Shown one piece after another: positions 18,295 to 28,700 of a stretch of DNA of 64,000 nucleotides. Position 1 is the stretch's first letter. Every line of letters starts with the position of its first letter. The notes beneath the pieces were generated by a model. The model was not told the origin of the DNA. It was given only the letters and a program-made list of their open reading frames with translations, and searched no databases. Source of the DNA: Spirochaeta africana DSM 8902 (GTDB lineage Bacteria > Spirochaetota > Spirochaetia > DSM-27196 > DSM-8902); the NCBI RefSeq assembly GCF_000242595.2, contig NC_017098.1:2962501-3026500 (forward strand), written 5' to 3'. Both the position numbers and the translations under genes were made by a program.

Positions 18295-20496
18295 CTATCC
18301 GAGCTCGGCGAAACCCCGTTCTACATCCGAGAGATATCTGGTGAGATCTTCGGAACGAACCCGCAGATCCTCCAGCATGCTACTGTCGTGGGTGTGCGAT
18401 ATACTCTGCATACGAACCAGATCAATCTGCAGCTGTTTCAGGCTGTTCAGGGCACCGGTGAGGCGCAGATTGAGCATCTCCTGCTGGTTGACCAGCTCAC
18501 GATATGAGGCCCGGTGCTGCTCGATCTGCCGGATCGATTCTGCATACTCTCTCTGCAGACGCTGATCATCCGTGCTGGCCTTGCGTCGCTGCAGCTGTAC
18601 CAGATCCCGCTCAAGATCGGCTGTGGGAATACTGGATACCAACCCCTTTACCTCGATGCATTTTGCCTCCAGATCCTCTATCTGGTTCACATAGGTATCA
18701 AGTACCGCGGGGAAATCCCGCTCCAGCGGCGCGCCGGCCTTGCGTGCTTTTTTATACTGCGACAGGATCACGCTGCGAATGATGCGCGCCTGCTGCGTTC
18801 GGGTATAGCCCTCGGCACCAGGCTTGGGCAGCCGATTGACCGGCCGGAACAGCGGCAGCGAGGGCACCAGAATCCCGGCACGCTCCATGCGCGTGCGCAG
18901 CTTGCGGATCTTGCCGGGATAGGCAGCCAGATGCGCGACAAGCCCGATTCCCATCGCACCGATCGGTATCAGCGACCAGGGAAACCCCGGCGATGTCACC
19001 AGATTGATCATCACCAGCAGGGCACTGGTGCCCACAGTCGAGACGATATGCGCCCCCATGCTGCTGCGTGCCTGCTCGTATTCCTGCAGCATCTTGAGAC
19101 CGGCACGATCCAGGTTGGGCAGGGCCTCAAGGTGACGCACCGCATCCTGCTTGCGCTTGACATCGTGAATGTGGTTAAGGGTCCCGATACCCCATCCGAA
19201 CAGCGGGAACAGAAACCACGGAAATCCTGGCGATGTCACCATGTTGATGAGGAACAGGAAGGCATTCACTCCCAGGTAGCTTCCCAGGTGCCCCGCCAGT
19301 TCTGCACGATGCTTGCCGGCATCCCGCTCTACCTTGGCTCGATACTGCTCTACATACTGCTGATCTGTCAGAGCCTGCTGCCCGCCGCCGCCAAGAATCC
19401 CTGCCTCGCGCAGGGCAGAGCCGATACGGCTGAACAGATCGCGCTCATGCGCAGGCGCGCTCCCGTAACCCGATCCGGTAGTGCCCGATCGTCCCGGGGT
19501 GTAGGCCCCGCGCCGGCTGCCGGCAGAACCGGCAGCGCCGGTAGCGGCGGCGTTAGCGTCGGCAGCGCCGGGCGATCCCGACGCGCCAGTACCACTGCTG
19601 CGGGCAATCAGCCCCTTGTGCAGCAGCTGCTGCAAGGCCCGCAGGGTGTCATCATCAACGGATGGAAACAACTCCTGTGCCTCGTCCAGGGTGATCCGGC
19701 GCCCACGGGATTTGATCTCGCCCAGCACCGTGGCGCGCACCAGCTGCTCCAGGGCTGCAGTCTGCTCGGCCCGTCGGGCATCGCTGTGTGCGCCGGCGGG
19801 AGACGGATCGGCCTGTTTCGCCCCGGCCGCTGCTGGCGCGGCGGGAGGCCGCTCGGCGTTGTCATGCGCGGCCTGTGTCTGATTGGCCGCTGCTGGCGTG
19901 GTGGGAGGTCGCTCGGCGCTGTTCTGCGCGGCTGCGGTGGCTGCGGTGGCTGCCGTGGATGCGGCGGATGGCCGCTCGGCACTCACCGCGATCTCGTATA
20001 CCGGCACCGATCGCTGGATATTCTTCAGTTTGACCTCGCCCCTGGCCTCGATCGGCACCGAGAGCTTGTTGACAATCATGTTGTAGACATCCTGACTGAT
20101 CGCAATCCGTCCAGGCTGCGCTACCGTCTGCAGGCGACTGGCGATGTTTATCCCCTCACCCAGGGCGTCATCATCGAAAAAATGGATGTCCCCCAGATGA
20201 ATACCGATCCGCAGCTGCAGCGGCTCCCCCCCGCGGGTTACATTCCAGGCATGCATCCGGTCCAGGATGGTAACCCCGGCCTGCACTGCCTGCACAGTAT
20301 TGGGGAAATCAACCAGAAAACCATCGCCCATCGACTTGATGATCGTCCCGTTATACTCCCCGATCGCATCAGCAACCAGGCGGTTGTGACTGGAAAGCAG
20401 CTGCAGGGTTTCGGCCTCGTTTTGTTCCATCATGCGGCTGAAGCCGACGATGTCGGTGAACATAATCGCAGCCAGTCGATAATCAGATGAGCTCAT
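18295..20496 (-). CDS. Class III adenylate/guanylate cyclase with two 2TM domains and a C-terminal coiled coil
   Basis: A 733-residue protein. Residues about 5-170 are a class III cyclase: FTDIVGFS with metal Asp, IKSMGDGFLVDF with second Asp and the substrate-selecting Lys, GIHLGDI and GEGINIASRLQ. Residues 175-245 are an Ala/Pro-rich linker with repeated NAERPP units. A short helical segment (TLDEAQELFP) and a Gly-rich part follow. Two related 2TM segments near 405-450 and 480-530 share the phrase MVTSPGFPW / LVTSPGFPW. The last 200 residues are strongly coiled coil. This suggests a membrane-anchored cAMP (or cGMP) source whose oligomer state is sensed through the coil. Own promoter, divergent from radA. 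Confidence 0.88.
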   Translation of the reverse strand: MSSSDYRLAAIMFTDIVGFSRMMEQNEAETLQLLSSHNRLVADAIGEYNGTIIKSMGDGFLVDFPNTVQAVQAGVTILDRMHAWNVTRGGEPLQLRIGIHLGDIHFFDDDALGEGINIASRLQTVAQPGRIAISQDVYNMIVNKLSVPIEARGEVKLKNIQRSVPVYEIAVSAERPSAASTAATAATAAAQNSAERPPTTPAAANQTQAAHDNAERPPAAPAAAGAKQADPSPAGAHSDARRAEQTAALEQLVRATVLGEIKSRGRRITLDEAQELFPSVDDDTLRALQQLLHKGLIARSSGTGASGSPGAADANAAATGAAGSAGSRRGAYTPGRSGTTGSGYGSAPAHERDLFSRIGSALREAGILGGGGQQALTDQQYVEQYRAKVERDAGKHRAELAGHLGSYLGVNAFLFLINMVTSPGFPWFLFPLFGWGIGTLNHIHDVKRKQDAVRHLEALPNLDRAGLKMLQEYEQARSSMGAHIVSTVGTSALLVMINLVTSPGFPWSLIPIGAMGIGLVAHLAAYPGKIRKLRTRMERAGILVPSLPLFRPVNRLPKPGAEGYTRTQQARIIRSVILSQYKKARKAGAPLERDFPAVLDTYVNQIEDLEAKCIEVKGLVSSIPTADLERDLVQLQRRKASTDDQRLQREYAESIRQIEQHRASYRELVNQQEMLNLRLTGALNSLKQLQIDLVRMQSISHTHDSSMLEDLRVRSEDLTRYLSDVERGFAELG

Positions 20497-20504
20497 GGGC
20501 TTAA

Positions 20505-20533
20505 ACCATAGTTCGGCACCGGTGGTTTGTCAA
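20505..20533 (-). promoter_or_regulatory. Promoter of the cyclase gene, nearly leaderless
   Basis: TTGACA (20528-20533), 17 bases, TATGGT (20505-20510), then 8 bases to the ATG at 20496. The predicted start is at or one base before the ATG. No Shine-Dalgarno sequence is present. Confidence 0.65.
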
Positions 20534-20557
20534 TTCCGGTCAGATCCGGTGCGGGGT

Positions 20558-20585
20558 TTGTCACAACACGAAAAATGCGCACAAT
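20558..20585 (+). promoter_or_regulatory. Possible leaderless promoter of radA
   Basis: TTGTCA (20558-20563), 16 bases, CACAAT (20580-20585), 6 bases, ATG at 20592. The -10 box is weaker than in the other cases. It is divergent from the cyclase promoter 25 bases away. Confidence 0.4.
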
Positions 20586-20591
20586 AGATAT

Positions 20592-21980
20592 ATGGCAGCC
20601 AAACGAACAGTCCATTACGTCTGCAGTGAATGCGGACACAGCGAGGTCAAGTGGGCAGGTCGATGCCCGTCCTGTGGCACATGGAACACCATGCAGGAGT
20701 TCCGCGAGTCGAATGCGCGCGCTGCCGCCCCATCCCGTATCGCCCCATCTCGTGCCGCTGCAGCCCGGACCGCCCCGGTACCGCACCCGGCCGCCCAGTC
20801 GCTGCACGAACTGGAAGCTGGTGAAGGGCTGCGGTTTTCTACCGGCCACCCCGAGTTCGACCGGGTGCTCGGCGGCGGGCTGATCCACGGCTCCACGGTA
20901 CTGCTGGGCGGCGAACCCGGGATCGGGAAATCCACCCTGATGCTGCAGACAGCCGCGCTGGTCGACTGCCGGGTGCTGTACGTTGCCGGCGAGGAATCCC
21001 CGCGCCAGATCAAGAACCGCGCCGACCGCCTGGGCCTGGGCGACCGCCAGCTGCGTTTGAGCAGTGAAACCACCCTCCACGAACTGCTGGATGTCCTGGA
21101 CGCCGAACAGCCCGAGCTGGTTGTAATCGACTCCATCCAGACCCTGTGGGACGAAGACACCGGCTCGCCGCCCGGCGCCCCCACCCAGCTGCGCCGCTGC
21201 GCCTATGCTGTGTCGGAATGGTGCCGCCTGCACGAGGCCACCGCGGTGTTCATTGCCCATGTAACCAAGGAGGGCACCATCGCCGGGCCCAAGATACTCG
21301 AGCACATGGTAGACGCCGTGCTGTACTTCGAGCAGTCCGAACACGAGCTGCGCTTCCTGCGCATCCCCAAGAACCGCTTCGGCACCACCGACGAGATCGG
21401 GCTGTTCAGTATGGGTGCCGACGGGCTCACCTCGGTAAGCGACCCGACCGGGCTGTTCTTCGTACAGCGCAGCGACCCGCTGCCGGCCGGGATAACCACC
21501 ACCCCGGTCTACGAGGGCTCGCGGGTACTGATGGTAGAGATTCAGGCCCTGACCGTCCCGGCCGCCGGTGGATCATCGCGCACCTACTCCGACCGCATCG
21601 ACCCTCGCCGTGTCTCGCGGATCGCCGCCGTGCTGGAAAAGCACCTCGGGCTGCGCTTCTCGGATCAGGACATATACATCAATGTTGCCGGGGGTATCCG
21701 GATATCCGAGGTCGCCGTGGATCTGGCCATTGCCGTAGCCCTGTACTCGGCACGCACCGGCGTCCCCTGCCCGGCCAACACCACCTGCACCGGCGAGGTC
21801 AGCCTGGCCGGCGAGGTACGCCCGGTAATCCACCTGACCAAGCGCCTGACCGCAGCCAAGGACCTGGGGATTACCACCTGTGTCGGACCAGCCGCTGCCC
21901 GCCGCGGCGAACAGGTCGACCAGAGCTACCAGCGGGTCGCCACCCTGGGGCAGGCGATACAGATGTTGCTGAAGAAATAA
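20592..21980 (+). CDS. radA: DNA repair protein RadA
   Basis: A 462-residue cytoplasmic protein that helps process recombination intermediates with RecA. It has a four-cysteine zinc finger (CSECG...CPSCG, residues 11-32), a RecA-like ATPase with Walker A GGEPGIGKST (near 112-121), the RadA signature KNRFG, and a C-terminal Lon-protease-like domain. Length and domain order match the family. No Shine-Dalgarno sequence is present; a possible leaderless promoter precedes the ATG. Confidence 0.97.
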   Translation: MAAKRTVHYVCSECGHSEVKWAGRCPSCGTWNTMQEFRESNARAAAPSRIAPSRAAAARTAPVPHPAAQSLHELEAGEGLRFSTGHPEFDRVLGGGLIHGSTVLLGGEPGIGKSTLMLQTAALVDCRVLYVAGEESPRQIKNRADRLGLGDRQLRLSSETTLHELLDVLDAEQPELVVIDSIQTLWDEDTGSPPGAPTQLRRCAYAVSEWCRLHEATAVFIAHVTKEGTIAGPKILEHMVDAVLYFEQSEHELRFLRIPKNRFGTTDEIGLFSMGADGLTSVSDPTGLFFVQRSDPLPAGITTTPVYEGSRVLMVEIQALTVPAAGGSSRTYSDRIDPRRVSRIAAVLEKHLGLRFSDQDIYINVAGGIRISEVAVDLAIAVALYSARTGVPCPANTTCTGEVSLAGEVRPVIHLTKRLTAAKDLGITTCVGPAAARRGEQVDQSYQRVATLGQAIQMLLKK

Positions 21981-22048
21981 TTTTTAAGTAGACAGCATAT
22001 TAAATTCTTGTTTTAATTACTATATCCAATATATCAGGAGGCTTATCA

Positions 22049-22861
22049 ATGCGCCGCAGAAATTACCGTCTTTTCACACTGCTCTTGATCCTTTGCTTGT
22101 TCTCCTTCTCATGTCAGATCCACACCGGATGGGCGAACTACACGGTTGCTGAGCCAGCAATCTCTCCCAGAAACCCTGGGGGTGATGCGACCCGAGTACG
22201 GATTCTTTTCTCAAATGTAGAAGCAGGGCCAGGAATGAGGCAGCTACCGGCTACCTCGTACGAGGTGTACATGTCCACAAGCACCTCCGACGGTGAGTAT
22301 CAACGAATCATCACCATCTATGGCACCACTGACAGCGCTGAAACCGACCCGAACGTTAACCTCACGGCTGCACCTGCTGCCTCCGGGCACGATCTCCAGG
22401 TTGATATCCTTGCCACGACCTTCAGCCTGCAGCGCGGCGTTGCCTACAGTTTCCGGATGAAAGCGATAAACGACGAGCACAACATCGTCAGCGAGCTATC
22501 AGGTAATGCAGTAAACTTTCTGCAAGACCTCGACAAGGCATCAATAAGCCTGATCGACAGCTTCAATAGTGATACCGGAGAGGTTGCGGTACGCATGGAT
22601 GAACCGGTTACCGGTGCAAATGAATACAGCATTGTGCTGTCAAGCGATGAAAACAATGCTACCGGTGGCAACGTTATCGAAACCATCAGCGTTGATCGGG
22701 ACGACCTGCTCTCGGATTCCGGAGCCAGGGTCACCGTAAACACCGGAAATCTCACAGAAGGAGGAGATTACTATATCCACCTGCGAGCCAATGATACCCG
22801 GGATGAAGGCACAGGTCAGGATTCCTACTCTGACTCGATCCAGATCACCTACGAGCCATAA
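22049..22861 (+). CDS. Predicted lipoprotein with fibronectin-III-like repeats
   Basis: A 270-residue protein with a signal peptide and lipobox FSFSC (Cys near 24). Two all-beta segments follow, each reading like a fibronectin type III or Ig-like domain: SYEVYMSTS...GVAYSFRMKAINDEH, then NEYSIVLSS...GGDYYIHLRAND. It is probably a surface or periplasmic lipoprotein; no catalytic motif is seen. AGGAGG lies 7 bases before the ATG. A T-run terminator directly follows, so it is a single-gene unit. Confidence 0.82.
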   Translation: MRRRNYRLFTLLLILCLFSFSCQIHTGWANYTVAEPAISPRNPGGDATRVRILFSNVEAGPGMRQLPATSYEVYMSTSTSDGEYQRIITIYGTTDSAETDPNVNLTAAPAASGHDLQVDILATTFSLQRGVAYSFRMKAINDEHNIVSELSGNAVNFLQDLDKASISLIDSFNSDTGEVAVRMDEPVTGANEYSIVLSSDENNATGGNVIETISVDRDDLLSDSGARVTVNTGNLTEGGDYYIHLRANDTRDEGTGQDSYSDSIQITYEP

Positions 22862-22887
22862 TTGCACACGCTGCGATGACAACTCTC

Positions 22888-22915
22888 AGGCGGGCTTCGG
22901 CCCGCCTCTTTTTTT
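22888..22915 (+). terminator. Rho-independent terminator after the 22-kb lipoprotein gene
   Basis: AGGCGGG-CTTCGG-CCCGCCT (22888-22907), followed by a seven-T run (22909-22915). The UUCG-type loop makes it very stable. The T-run is only on the plus strand. Confidence 0.92.
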
Positions 22916-22940
22916 ATTCCCGGTTATTGCTTGCCACCAC

Positions 22941-23738
22941 CTACTCCAACCGCCCCCCGCGCGCCGTCCAGTCCTCGATCGAACCATCGTACACCGCTAT
23001 CCGGTCCATCCCCAGCAGCCGCCCGCAGAAAAAGGCCAGGCTCGCGCTGTAGCCGTGGTCGCAGAAGAAGATCACCCGATCCTCGCTGCCGATGCCCGCT
23101 CCGGCGAACACCGCCTCGGCCTCGAACGCCCGCCGGATGGTTGGCACCGGCCGGCCTACAAACAGCCGGCTGTACGGCAGATTGATGCTCCCGGGGATGC
23201 TGCCCCGTTCAAAATGCCGCCGCGGCAGGGTATCACACAGGATTACCCCGCCCCCCGCTTGCGAGGTCAGGATATCCGAAAACTCCGCCCGGAACCGCCA
23301 GTTCGGCCGCGGCAGATAGTCACTCTGTTCGGGCGACGCCGGCCGGTACTCCACCGAGGCCAGATCCCCCGTCCAGGCCGAGTATCCCCCGTTCATCACC
23401 GCCACCTGCTCATGCCCCAGCACCATCAGAATCCACCACAGCCGGGTCGCCACATAACTGCCGCCCTGGTCGTAGATCACTATCGGCCGGTCGTCCTGGA
23501 TCCCCGCCTCGGAAAGCCGCGACGCGCAGAACTCGACATCCCGCAGCTGATGGCTCACCAGCCCCCCGCCAGACACCACATCCTCGCCCTCCAGATAGGA
23601 CGGCGGCAGATGAATCGCCCCCGGGATATGCCCCATATCGTACTGCACCCGCTCGCGGGCATCGATAATCTGCACATCCGGCATGGCCGTGTACAACCGT
23701 TGCGGAGAAATCAGCTGGGAATGCGACGGAACCTTCAC
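22941..23738 (-). CDS. Thiosulfate/3-mercaptopyruvate sulfurtransferase (tandem rhodanese)
   Basis: A protein of about 265 residues with two rhodanese domains. The first (near 10-125) has IIDARERVQYDMGHIPGAIHLP and YDQGGSYVATRLWW without a catalytic cysteine. The second (near 150-265) has SIPGSINLPYSRL and the active loop FFCDHGYSAS, whose Cys should carry the persulfide. That inactive-active pairing is normal for SseA-type enzymes. The start is uncertain: GTG at 23738 is chosen because the fold begins soon after it, but a TTG at 23786 is in frame, and neither has a good ribosome site. Confidence 0.85.
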   Translation of the reverse strand: MKVPSHSQLISPQRLYTAMPDVQIIDARERVQYDMGHIPGAIHLPPSYLEGEDVVSGGGLVSHQLRDVEFCASRLSEAGIQDDRPIVIYDQGGSYVATRLWWILMVLGHEQVAVMNGGYSAWTGDLASVEYRPASPEQSDYLPRPNWRFRAEFSDILTSQAGGGVILCDTLPRRHFERGSIPGSINLPYSRLFVGRPVPTIRRAFEAEAVFAGAGIGSEDRVIFFCDHGYSASLAFFCGRLLGMDRIAVYDGSIEDWTARGGRLE

Positions 23739-23891
23739 CCTATAAAGCTCGCTGTATTCATCAGCCGCGTCAAGAACTTCACACAAAACCTGTCCCGGGA
23801 ATAGCCGCTACGCCGGTTTTTCAGTAGCTTTTTACTCAACAAACCGCGGCGCGTGCACCACACCCGGTCCCCCGCCGCCCAGGAGGAACCC

Positions 23892-24344
23892 ATGCTGTCA
23901 CCCGGCGATACCGCCCCCGATTTCACCCTTACCGATGCATCCGGCCAACCCGTCACCCTGGCCCAGTTTCGCGGCAAAAAGGTCGTCGTGTACTTCTACC
24001 CCAAGGACAACACCCCCGGCTGCACCACCCAGGCCTGCGGACTGCGCGACGCCTACCAGGACATCCTGGACAAAGGCGCCGTCGTCGTCGGCATCAGCGC
24101 CGACAGCGAAGCCTCCCACGCCAGGTTCCAGAGCAAGTACGAACTCCCCTTTCACCTTGTCAGCGACCCCGAAAAGATAGCCATCTCCGCATTCGGCGCC
24201 TGGGGCGAAAAAAAGATGTACGGCAAGGTGTACCAGGGCATCACCCGCTGCACCTTCATCATCGACGAAACCGGCACCATCGCCCACGTCTTTCCCAAGG
24301 TCAGCCCCAAAACCCACGCCGACAAGGTACTCGAGGTTCTCTGA
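23892..24344 (+). CDS. bcp: Thioredoxin-dependent peroxiredoxin, Bcp/PrxQ type
   Basis: A 150-residue cytoplasmic peroxidase. It shows APDFTLTDASG, then FYPKDNTPGCTTQACGLRD with the peroxidatic Cys and, five residues later, the resolving Cys of the PrxQ arrangement. Length is typical. The ATG at 23892 has AGGAGG 5 bases upstream; an in-frame ATG at 23853 is rejected. It lies divergent from the rhodanese gene, and both handle reactive sulfur chemistry. Confidence 0.95.
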   Translation: MLSPGDTAPDFTLTDASGQPVTLAQFRGKKVVVYFYPKDNTPGCTTQACGLRDAYQDILDKGAVVVGISADSEASHARFQSKYELPFHLVSDPEKIAISAFGAWGEKKMYGKVYQGITRCTFIIDETGTIAHVFPKVSPKTHADKVLEVL

Positions 24345-24379
24345 AAGAGGGAGGCCCATCAATCGTAGGCCGGCCCGGC

Positions 24380-24433
24380 AGTGCGCCCCTCCCGGGCGCA
24401 CTAAAATTGACACTACCGATGGCACACAGTGCC
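24380..24433. promoter_or_regulatory. Inverted repeats upstream of the 24.5-kb lipoprotein gene
   Basis: A perfect 9-bp inverted repeat (AGTGCGCCC/GGGCGCACT, 24380-24402) has no T-run after it. A second one (GGCAC-ACA-GTGCC, 24421-24433) overlaps the expected -35 position, with ACAGTG occurring twice in 10 bases. The first may end the bcp transcript; the second has the look of an operator. Both roles are inference. Confidence 0.35.
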
Positions 24434-24455
24434 ACAGTGCGTTATATTTAGGTAT

Positions 24456-25715
24456 ATGAAACCGCGAATCGGTCTCGCAGTCCTGTTCCCCCTCGCGTTC
24501 GCCGCTCTCGCCTGCGACTTTGGCGACCCCTTTGCCGAGTACCGCGGGGTAAACCTGCTGCCAACAGAAGCCCAGGAGTTCAGCTTCACCGGCGACCAGA
24601 CCGACTGGGCCTGGCAGCCCTACGTCTACGACCCCACCGCCGACGCCGATGACCCCGCCACCGAGAACGTCGGGCTGGTGCTGGACGCCCTCGACCCTGG
24701 CGACCCGCGCGCTCATCTGCTGGTGTTCGAGGATGCCGCGGCCGACGGCGGCCCCGGGGCTGCCCGGCTGGAGATCCCCAACCTCATGCCGAACGGGGAT
24801 TTTGAGGCTACCGCCGATGGGGCCGTGCCGGCCGACTGGAACCCAGATGGATTCAATGAGTTCGAGGTACAGGAAATTCCGGGGGCCAACTATCAGATAA
24901 ACCAGAAGGTTCTGCGCATCCAAAGCGATAACATCAGTGATGCAGCCACCTTCCAACTGACAAATCTCGCTGGTTCCCGTCCGCCGAATGGTTCACGGTT
25001 GTTCATTCGCTACCGCATTCGCAGCAGCGGCTCACCCACCAACCGCCTGCAGCTGCGTAATTCCGACGACAGTGCACAGCAGATACTGAATGCCGGCGGA
25101 CTGCCAGCAAGCGAAAGCCCGCTGGAGTTTCCCGCCGATTATTTTGCCATTGATATAGCAGGAACGAGCATATCCAGTACCTTCGCGGTGTCGGCAGATC
25201 TCGGAGACGCTCCAATCCTTGCCCTGCCGGCTGGCATCCTTGCAGACCAGGGCACCCTGATGGATGCAGCAATCGATGACCTGCGCATTGGCCGCTCCGA
25301 CACCGGGAGCTACATTCATACCCAGGTCCCGCTTTCGGCTGCAGACGGGCAACGACTGCTAAGCGGCACCTATCGCCTGAGCTTGGAAGTACGTCGTGAC
25401 CCGACTGCCGATCTGAACGATGTGAATAAAACAGCCAACCGCTTTCCGGCGCCGAGGATTGCCGCTGAGGTATTTCCTGCAGGCAGCTCTTTCGGTCTGA
25501 ACCCGGTTGGCCGCAAGCTACCGGACTGGGAAGACGCCGGTGAGTGGACCAGGCTCAGCTTCACCTTCTCCAACCTGCAGATACCTCAGGGCATTGACGA
25601 CGAGGATCCCGCAATCGAGATTCGGATCTATGCCAACGATAACAGCAACGAGGAACGCACCAGCGACATCGGCAGCATACTGATCCGTCGCCCGCGACTT
25701 GAGTTTATTCCATAG
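24456..25715 (+). CDS. Predicted lipoprotein with a carbohydrate-binding-like module
   Basis: A 419-residue protein with a signal peptide and lipobox FAALAC (Cys near 20). The middle part (NLMPNGDFEATADGAVPADW...) reads like a galactose-binding/CBM-type jelly roll, a motif common at the start of such modules. The rest is beta-rich and acidic, with no catalytic residues recognised. A TATATT box lies 7 bases before the ATG, with a poor -35. It converges on the giant surface protein gene with a single base between the stop codons and no terminator. Confidence 0.72.
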   Translation: MKPRIGLAVLFPLAFAALACDFGDPFAEYRGVNLLPTEAQEFSFTGDQTDWAWQPYVYDPTADADDPATENVGLVLDALDPGDPRAHLLVFEDAAADGGPGAARLEIPNLMPNGDFEATADGAVPADWNPDGFNEFEVQEIPGANYQINQKVLRIQSDNISDAATFQLTNLAGSRPPNGSRLFIRYRIRSSGSPTNRLQLRNSDDSAQQILNAGGLPASESPLEFPADYFAIDIAGTSISSTFAVSADLGDAPILALPAGILADQGTLMDAAIDDLRIGRSDTGSYIHTQVPLSAADGQRLLSGTYRLSLEVRRDPTADLNDVNKTANRFPAPRIAAEVFPAGSSFGLNPVGRKLPDWEDAGEWTRLSFTFSNLQIPQGIDDEDPAIEIRIYANDNSNEERTSDIGSILIRRPRLEFIP

Positions 25716-25716
25716 G

Positions 25717-28700
25717 TCAGCGCACTACCATTACCCGCCGGTACTCATCGATACCTGGCGCTACCACCCGGACAAAGTAGATCCCACGGGCCACAGGTCG
25801 CCCGCCCATGTTGGTACCATCCCAGGTCACCGTATGCCTTCCGGTCCCTTGCGGCCCACGATGCAGCACCCGGATCAGATCGCCTGCCAGATTAAATACC
25901 TGAATGGTCACATTGCCCGGATCCTCCAACCGATACTGCAGAATAGTGTTCTCGCCGCGATCAGGATTGATAACATTGTTCAGAATAGTTACCCCGGCCC
26001 GCTGCTCTACCGGACGTCGCAAGCCAACACTCCAGGGAGCCAGGGCAAGATAATCAGACTCATCCAGAAGTCGGGCAGCAAACAGGTGCCCAACACCGAA
26101 CACGAAACTGAGCTCTGTACTGGATGCCATCTCCTCATCATTGAGGCGAAAGCTATGCAACTGCCCATTGCGTGCAAATGGCGCCTGGCTGCGGGCCCCC
26201 AGCAGCGGAAAATCGGTCAAACCCGGCTGCACCACCGGGAGCCAAAGCTGACTGCGACTGCCGTACCGACGATTTGCCGGTGCGTCCAGCGCCCAATACA
26301 GCATTACCGGTAATTCATTGGACACACCCTCAGCCAGCTGCGACTGCAGGGTAATCCGCTCCGGAGCCATCGTCTCGCTGCCGTCAAACACCGTTACCGC
26401 CGGGGTGCGGGTGTCCGGCTCGATCTCGCGGATACGATCTACGGCATACACCGGCTCGATTACCCCAATACCAATATCGGTGATTCGCTTGTAGCGATCT
26501 TCCAGCATGGCATTTTCCACCAGATCAACAACCTGACCAGGCTGCGCCGATATCTGTAACTCGAACAATTCCCCGGCCTCGACCTCCCGACCAAGATCAA
26601 GATATACATCCCAGATACTATCAACCAGGTCAGAATCCGGCGGACCAGTCCGCACAATCTCTATACTCACTGGGGTTTCCAGTACGGCGTCTACCGGCGC
26701 TCCATCGATCCTGCTCAGAAGAAAATCATCAGCCTCAAGGGGCCTGCGAACTTCACCGTCATACCCGAACACCGGCTCACTAAACCGCAAGAAAACCCGG
26801 TCACTGCCTGCCGGCAATATTGCCAGGGAGATTCGCGGCGGCGTCCGCTCAATCGCCCGCATTCGCTCAATACCATCCGGCATACGCAGCAGATTACCGG
26901 CCAGATCGGTAATCCTGGCCTTGCTTTCGTCGTAGCTTACCCAGAGTTCAGTAACCAGCCCCCAGGGATGCCCGGACGGAGTAATATTGAGGCGAAAATA
27001 CGAATCATCTGCAACCTCGATTGCATTATCACCAAACAGGGTGTTGGTGACAGCAGTTGTAAAATCTATATTCACATCATTACGCAGCGGGGTAATCTCA
27101 TACTCCTCGATACTGAATGCCAGGAATTCATCAGTACCATCCGGTTTCCAGATCGAGTTCCAGCTGGTATCCCGAATACCTTCATGTGGCCGCTGGTTCG
27201 GATGATTCTCCTGCGGGTTCCAGAGCGTTTGAGAATTATCCAGAATATGGAATTCGAGCCCATCAACCAGGTTGGTAGTTTCATCGGCGGTCGCAACGAT
27301 CTCGAAGAAGGAGCCATCAGCATCTTCGCCATCACCAGTATACACGGCAAAGGCAGGGGGGTCGACGTCCCAGCCTTCGAGCTCTTCCGCATGCGCAGGT
27401 TCCCCTTGCGGAAGCTGTGCATCCGCAATGCCAGGCAAAAGTGACTCCAGATCAAAACTGTTAGCCGCTGTCACAAAGCGAATCTCCAGCGGGAAACGAT
27501 CATAATTTTCGTCATCGGTTGCAATAATTTCATTGCCAGCTGCATCGGTAATCCGAGAATTTCCAATAGTGCTTACCGGTTGCCCGACCGGGTCGGATAG
27601 TTCTTCCAGATATCCCAGCCAGTGCCAGCGCCCGTCATCCTCCTGACTCCACCCTGCAATCGAGATTGTAACCCCATGATCTCCAGAGGGATTCATGGGT
27701 GCAGCGCGGTACAGGCTGTTTATGGTGGCGCTGCCGTCTCTGCTGCCCCCATGGAAAACCTCGCTATATCTAAAATACCCCGTGACCTCCACATCGGTAT
27801 CACTGTTCGGGATATGACCGCCCCACTCGCCAGCGCCAAAACTTTCCTGGGCGCGAAAATTTTCTGCCGGCGTACCGGCTCCAATTGCAAATGCGGCATT
27901 TTCGCCAATATTAACCGGCTCCGAGTACCGCAGGTGAAAATAATTCCGACCGTCCCAAGGCTGTTCAGTTGCTTGGTCCGGATCAAACCGGTGGTGAGGG
28001 GCACGCATGGCAACTACAGCAACAAGGATGGGCGCGGCCTCGTCAGTAGTACCGTTGAACACATCAAACCCATTGTTGTTATAATTGCGCACCGCAGTAC
28101 GACCACCAGCCGAGCGCAAAACTCCCTTCAGCATTGAGATGTCAGGAATAGTTTCGCGATGTTCAGGTTCTGCGCCCGGACGACCACGGTCGGTACTGCC
28201 AGGATTCACTGGCCCATCACCAGTCGCGTCGGTATTCCAGCGGTACTCCGGGTTGCTGCCATCGTAGTTAACCTGCAGGTACAGCACAAGCAGCTCGTCG
28301 GCATCTTCATCGTAGTCCGATGAGTCCGGGTCAAGATTGCCCGACAGCGTCCCGTTGGCCTCCAGAGTGGTGAATACTCCCGAGAAGGCTCTTTCGCCAC
28401 CATGCACTGACAATTGGCTTATTTGTTGCCAGATCTCATCGTTGAAGTTGGCGATTGGCTGGGTAAAGGTAACGCGAATCACGTCATCATACACCGTCTC
28501 GGCGCTGGCGATATGGGGGCGTCCAAAATTCCAACCATCGCTAGTTTGCTGGCCATATGTCGGGCTGAGGGGATCATCATTCCATGCATAAAGGGTGTTG
28601 TTGCCACCGTTGGTTACCCGATGGTTATCTTCGTTTTCAGCGTTTACATCGTCCCTTACAACCGCAGCAGCGATCACACCACCGCTGGCCTGTGAGCGAC

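Noticed and set aside
18514-20490. 658-codon open frame on the plus strand opposite the cyclase
   Set aside because: High GC and codon periodicity of the cyclase gene keep it open. It resembles no protein and lacks a promoter.
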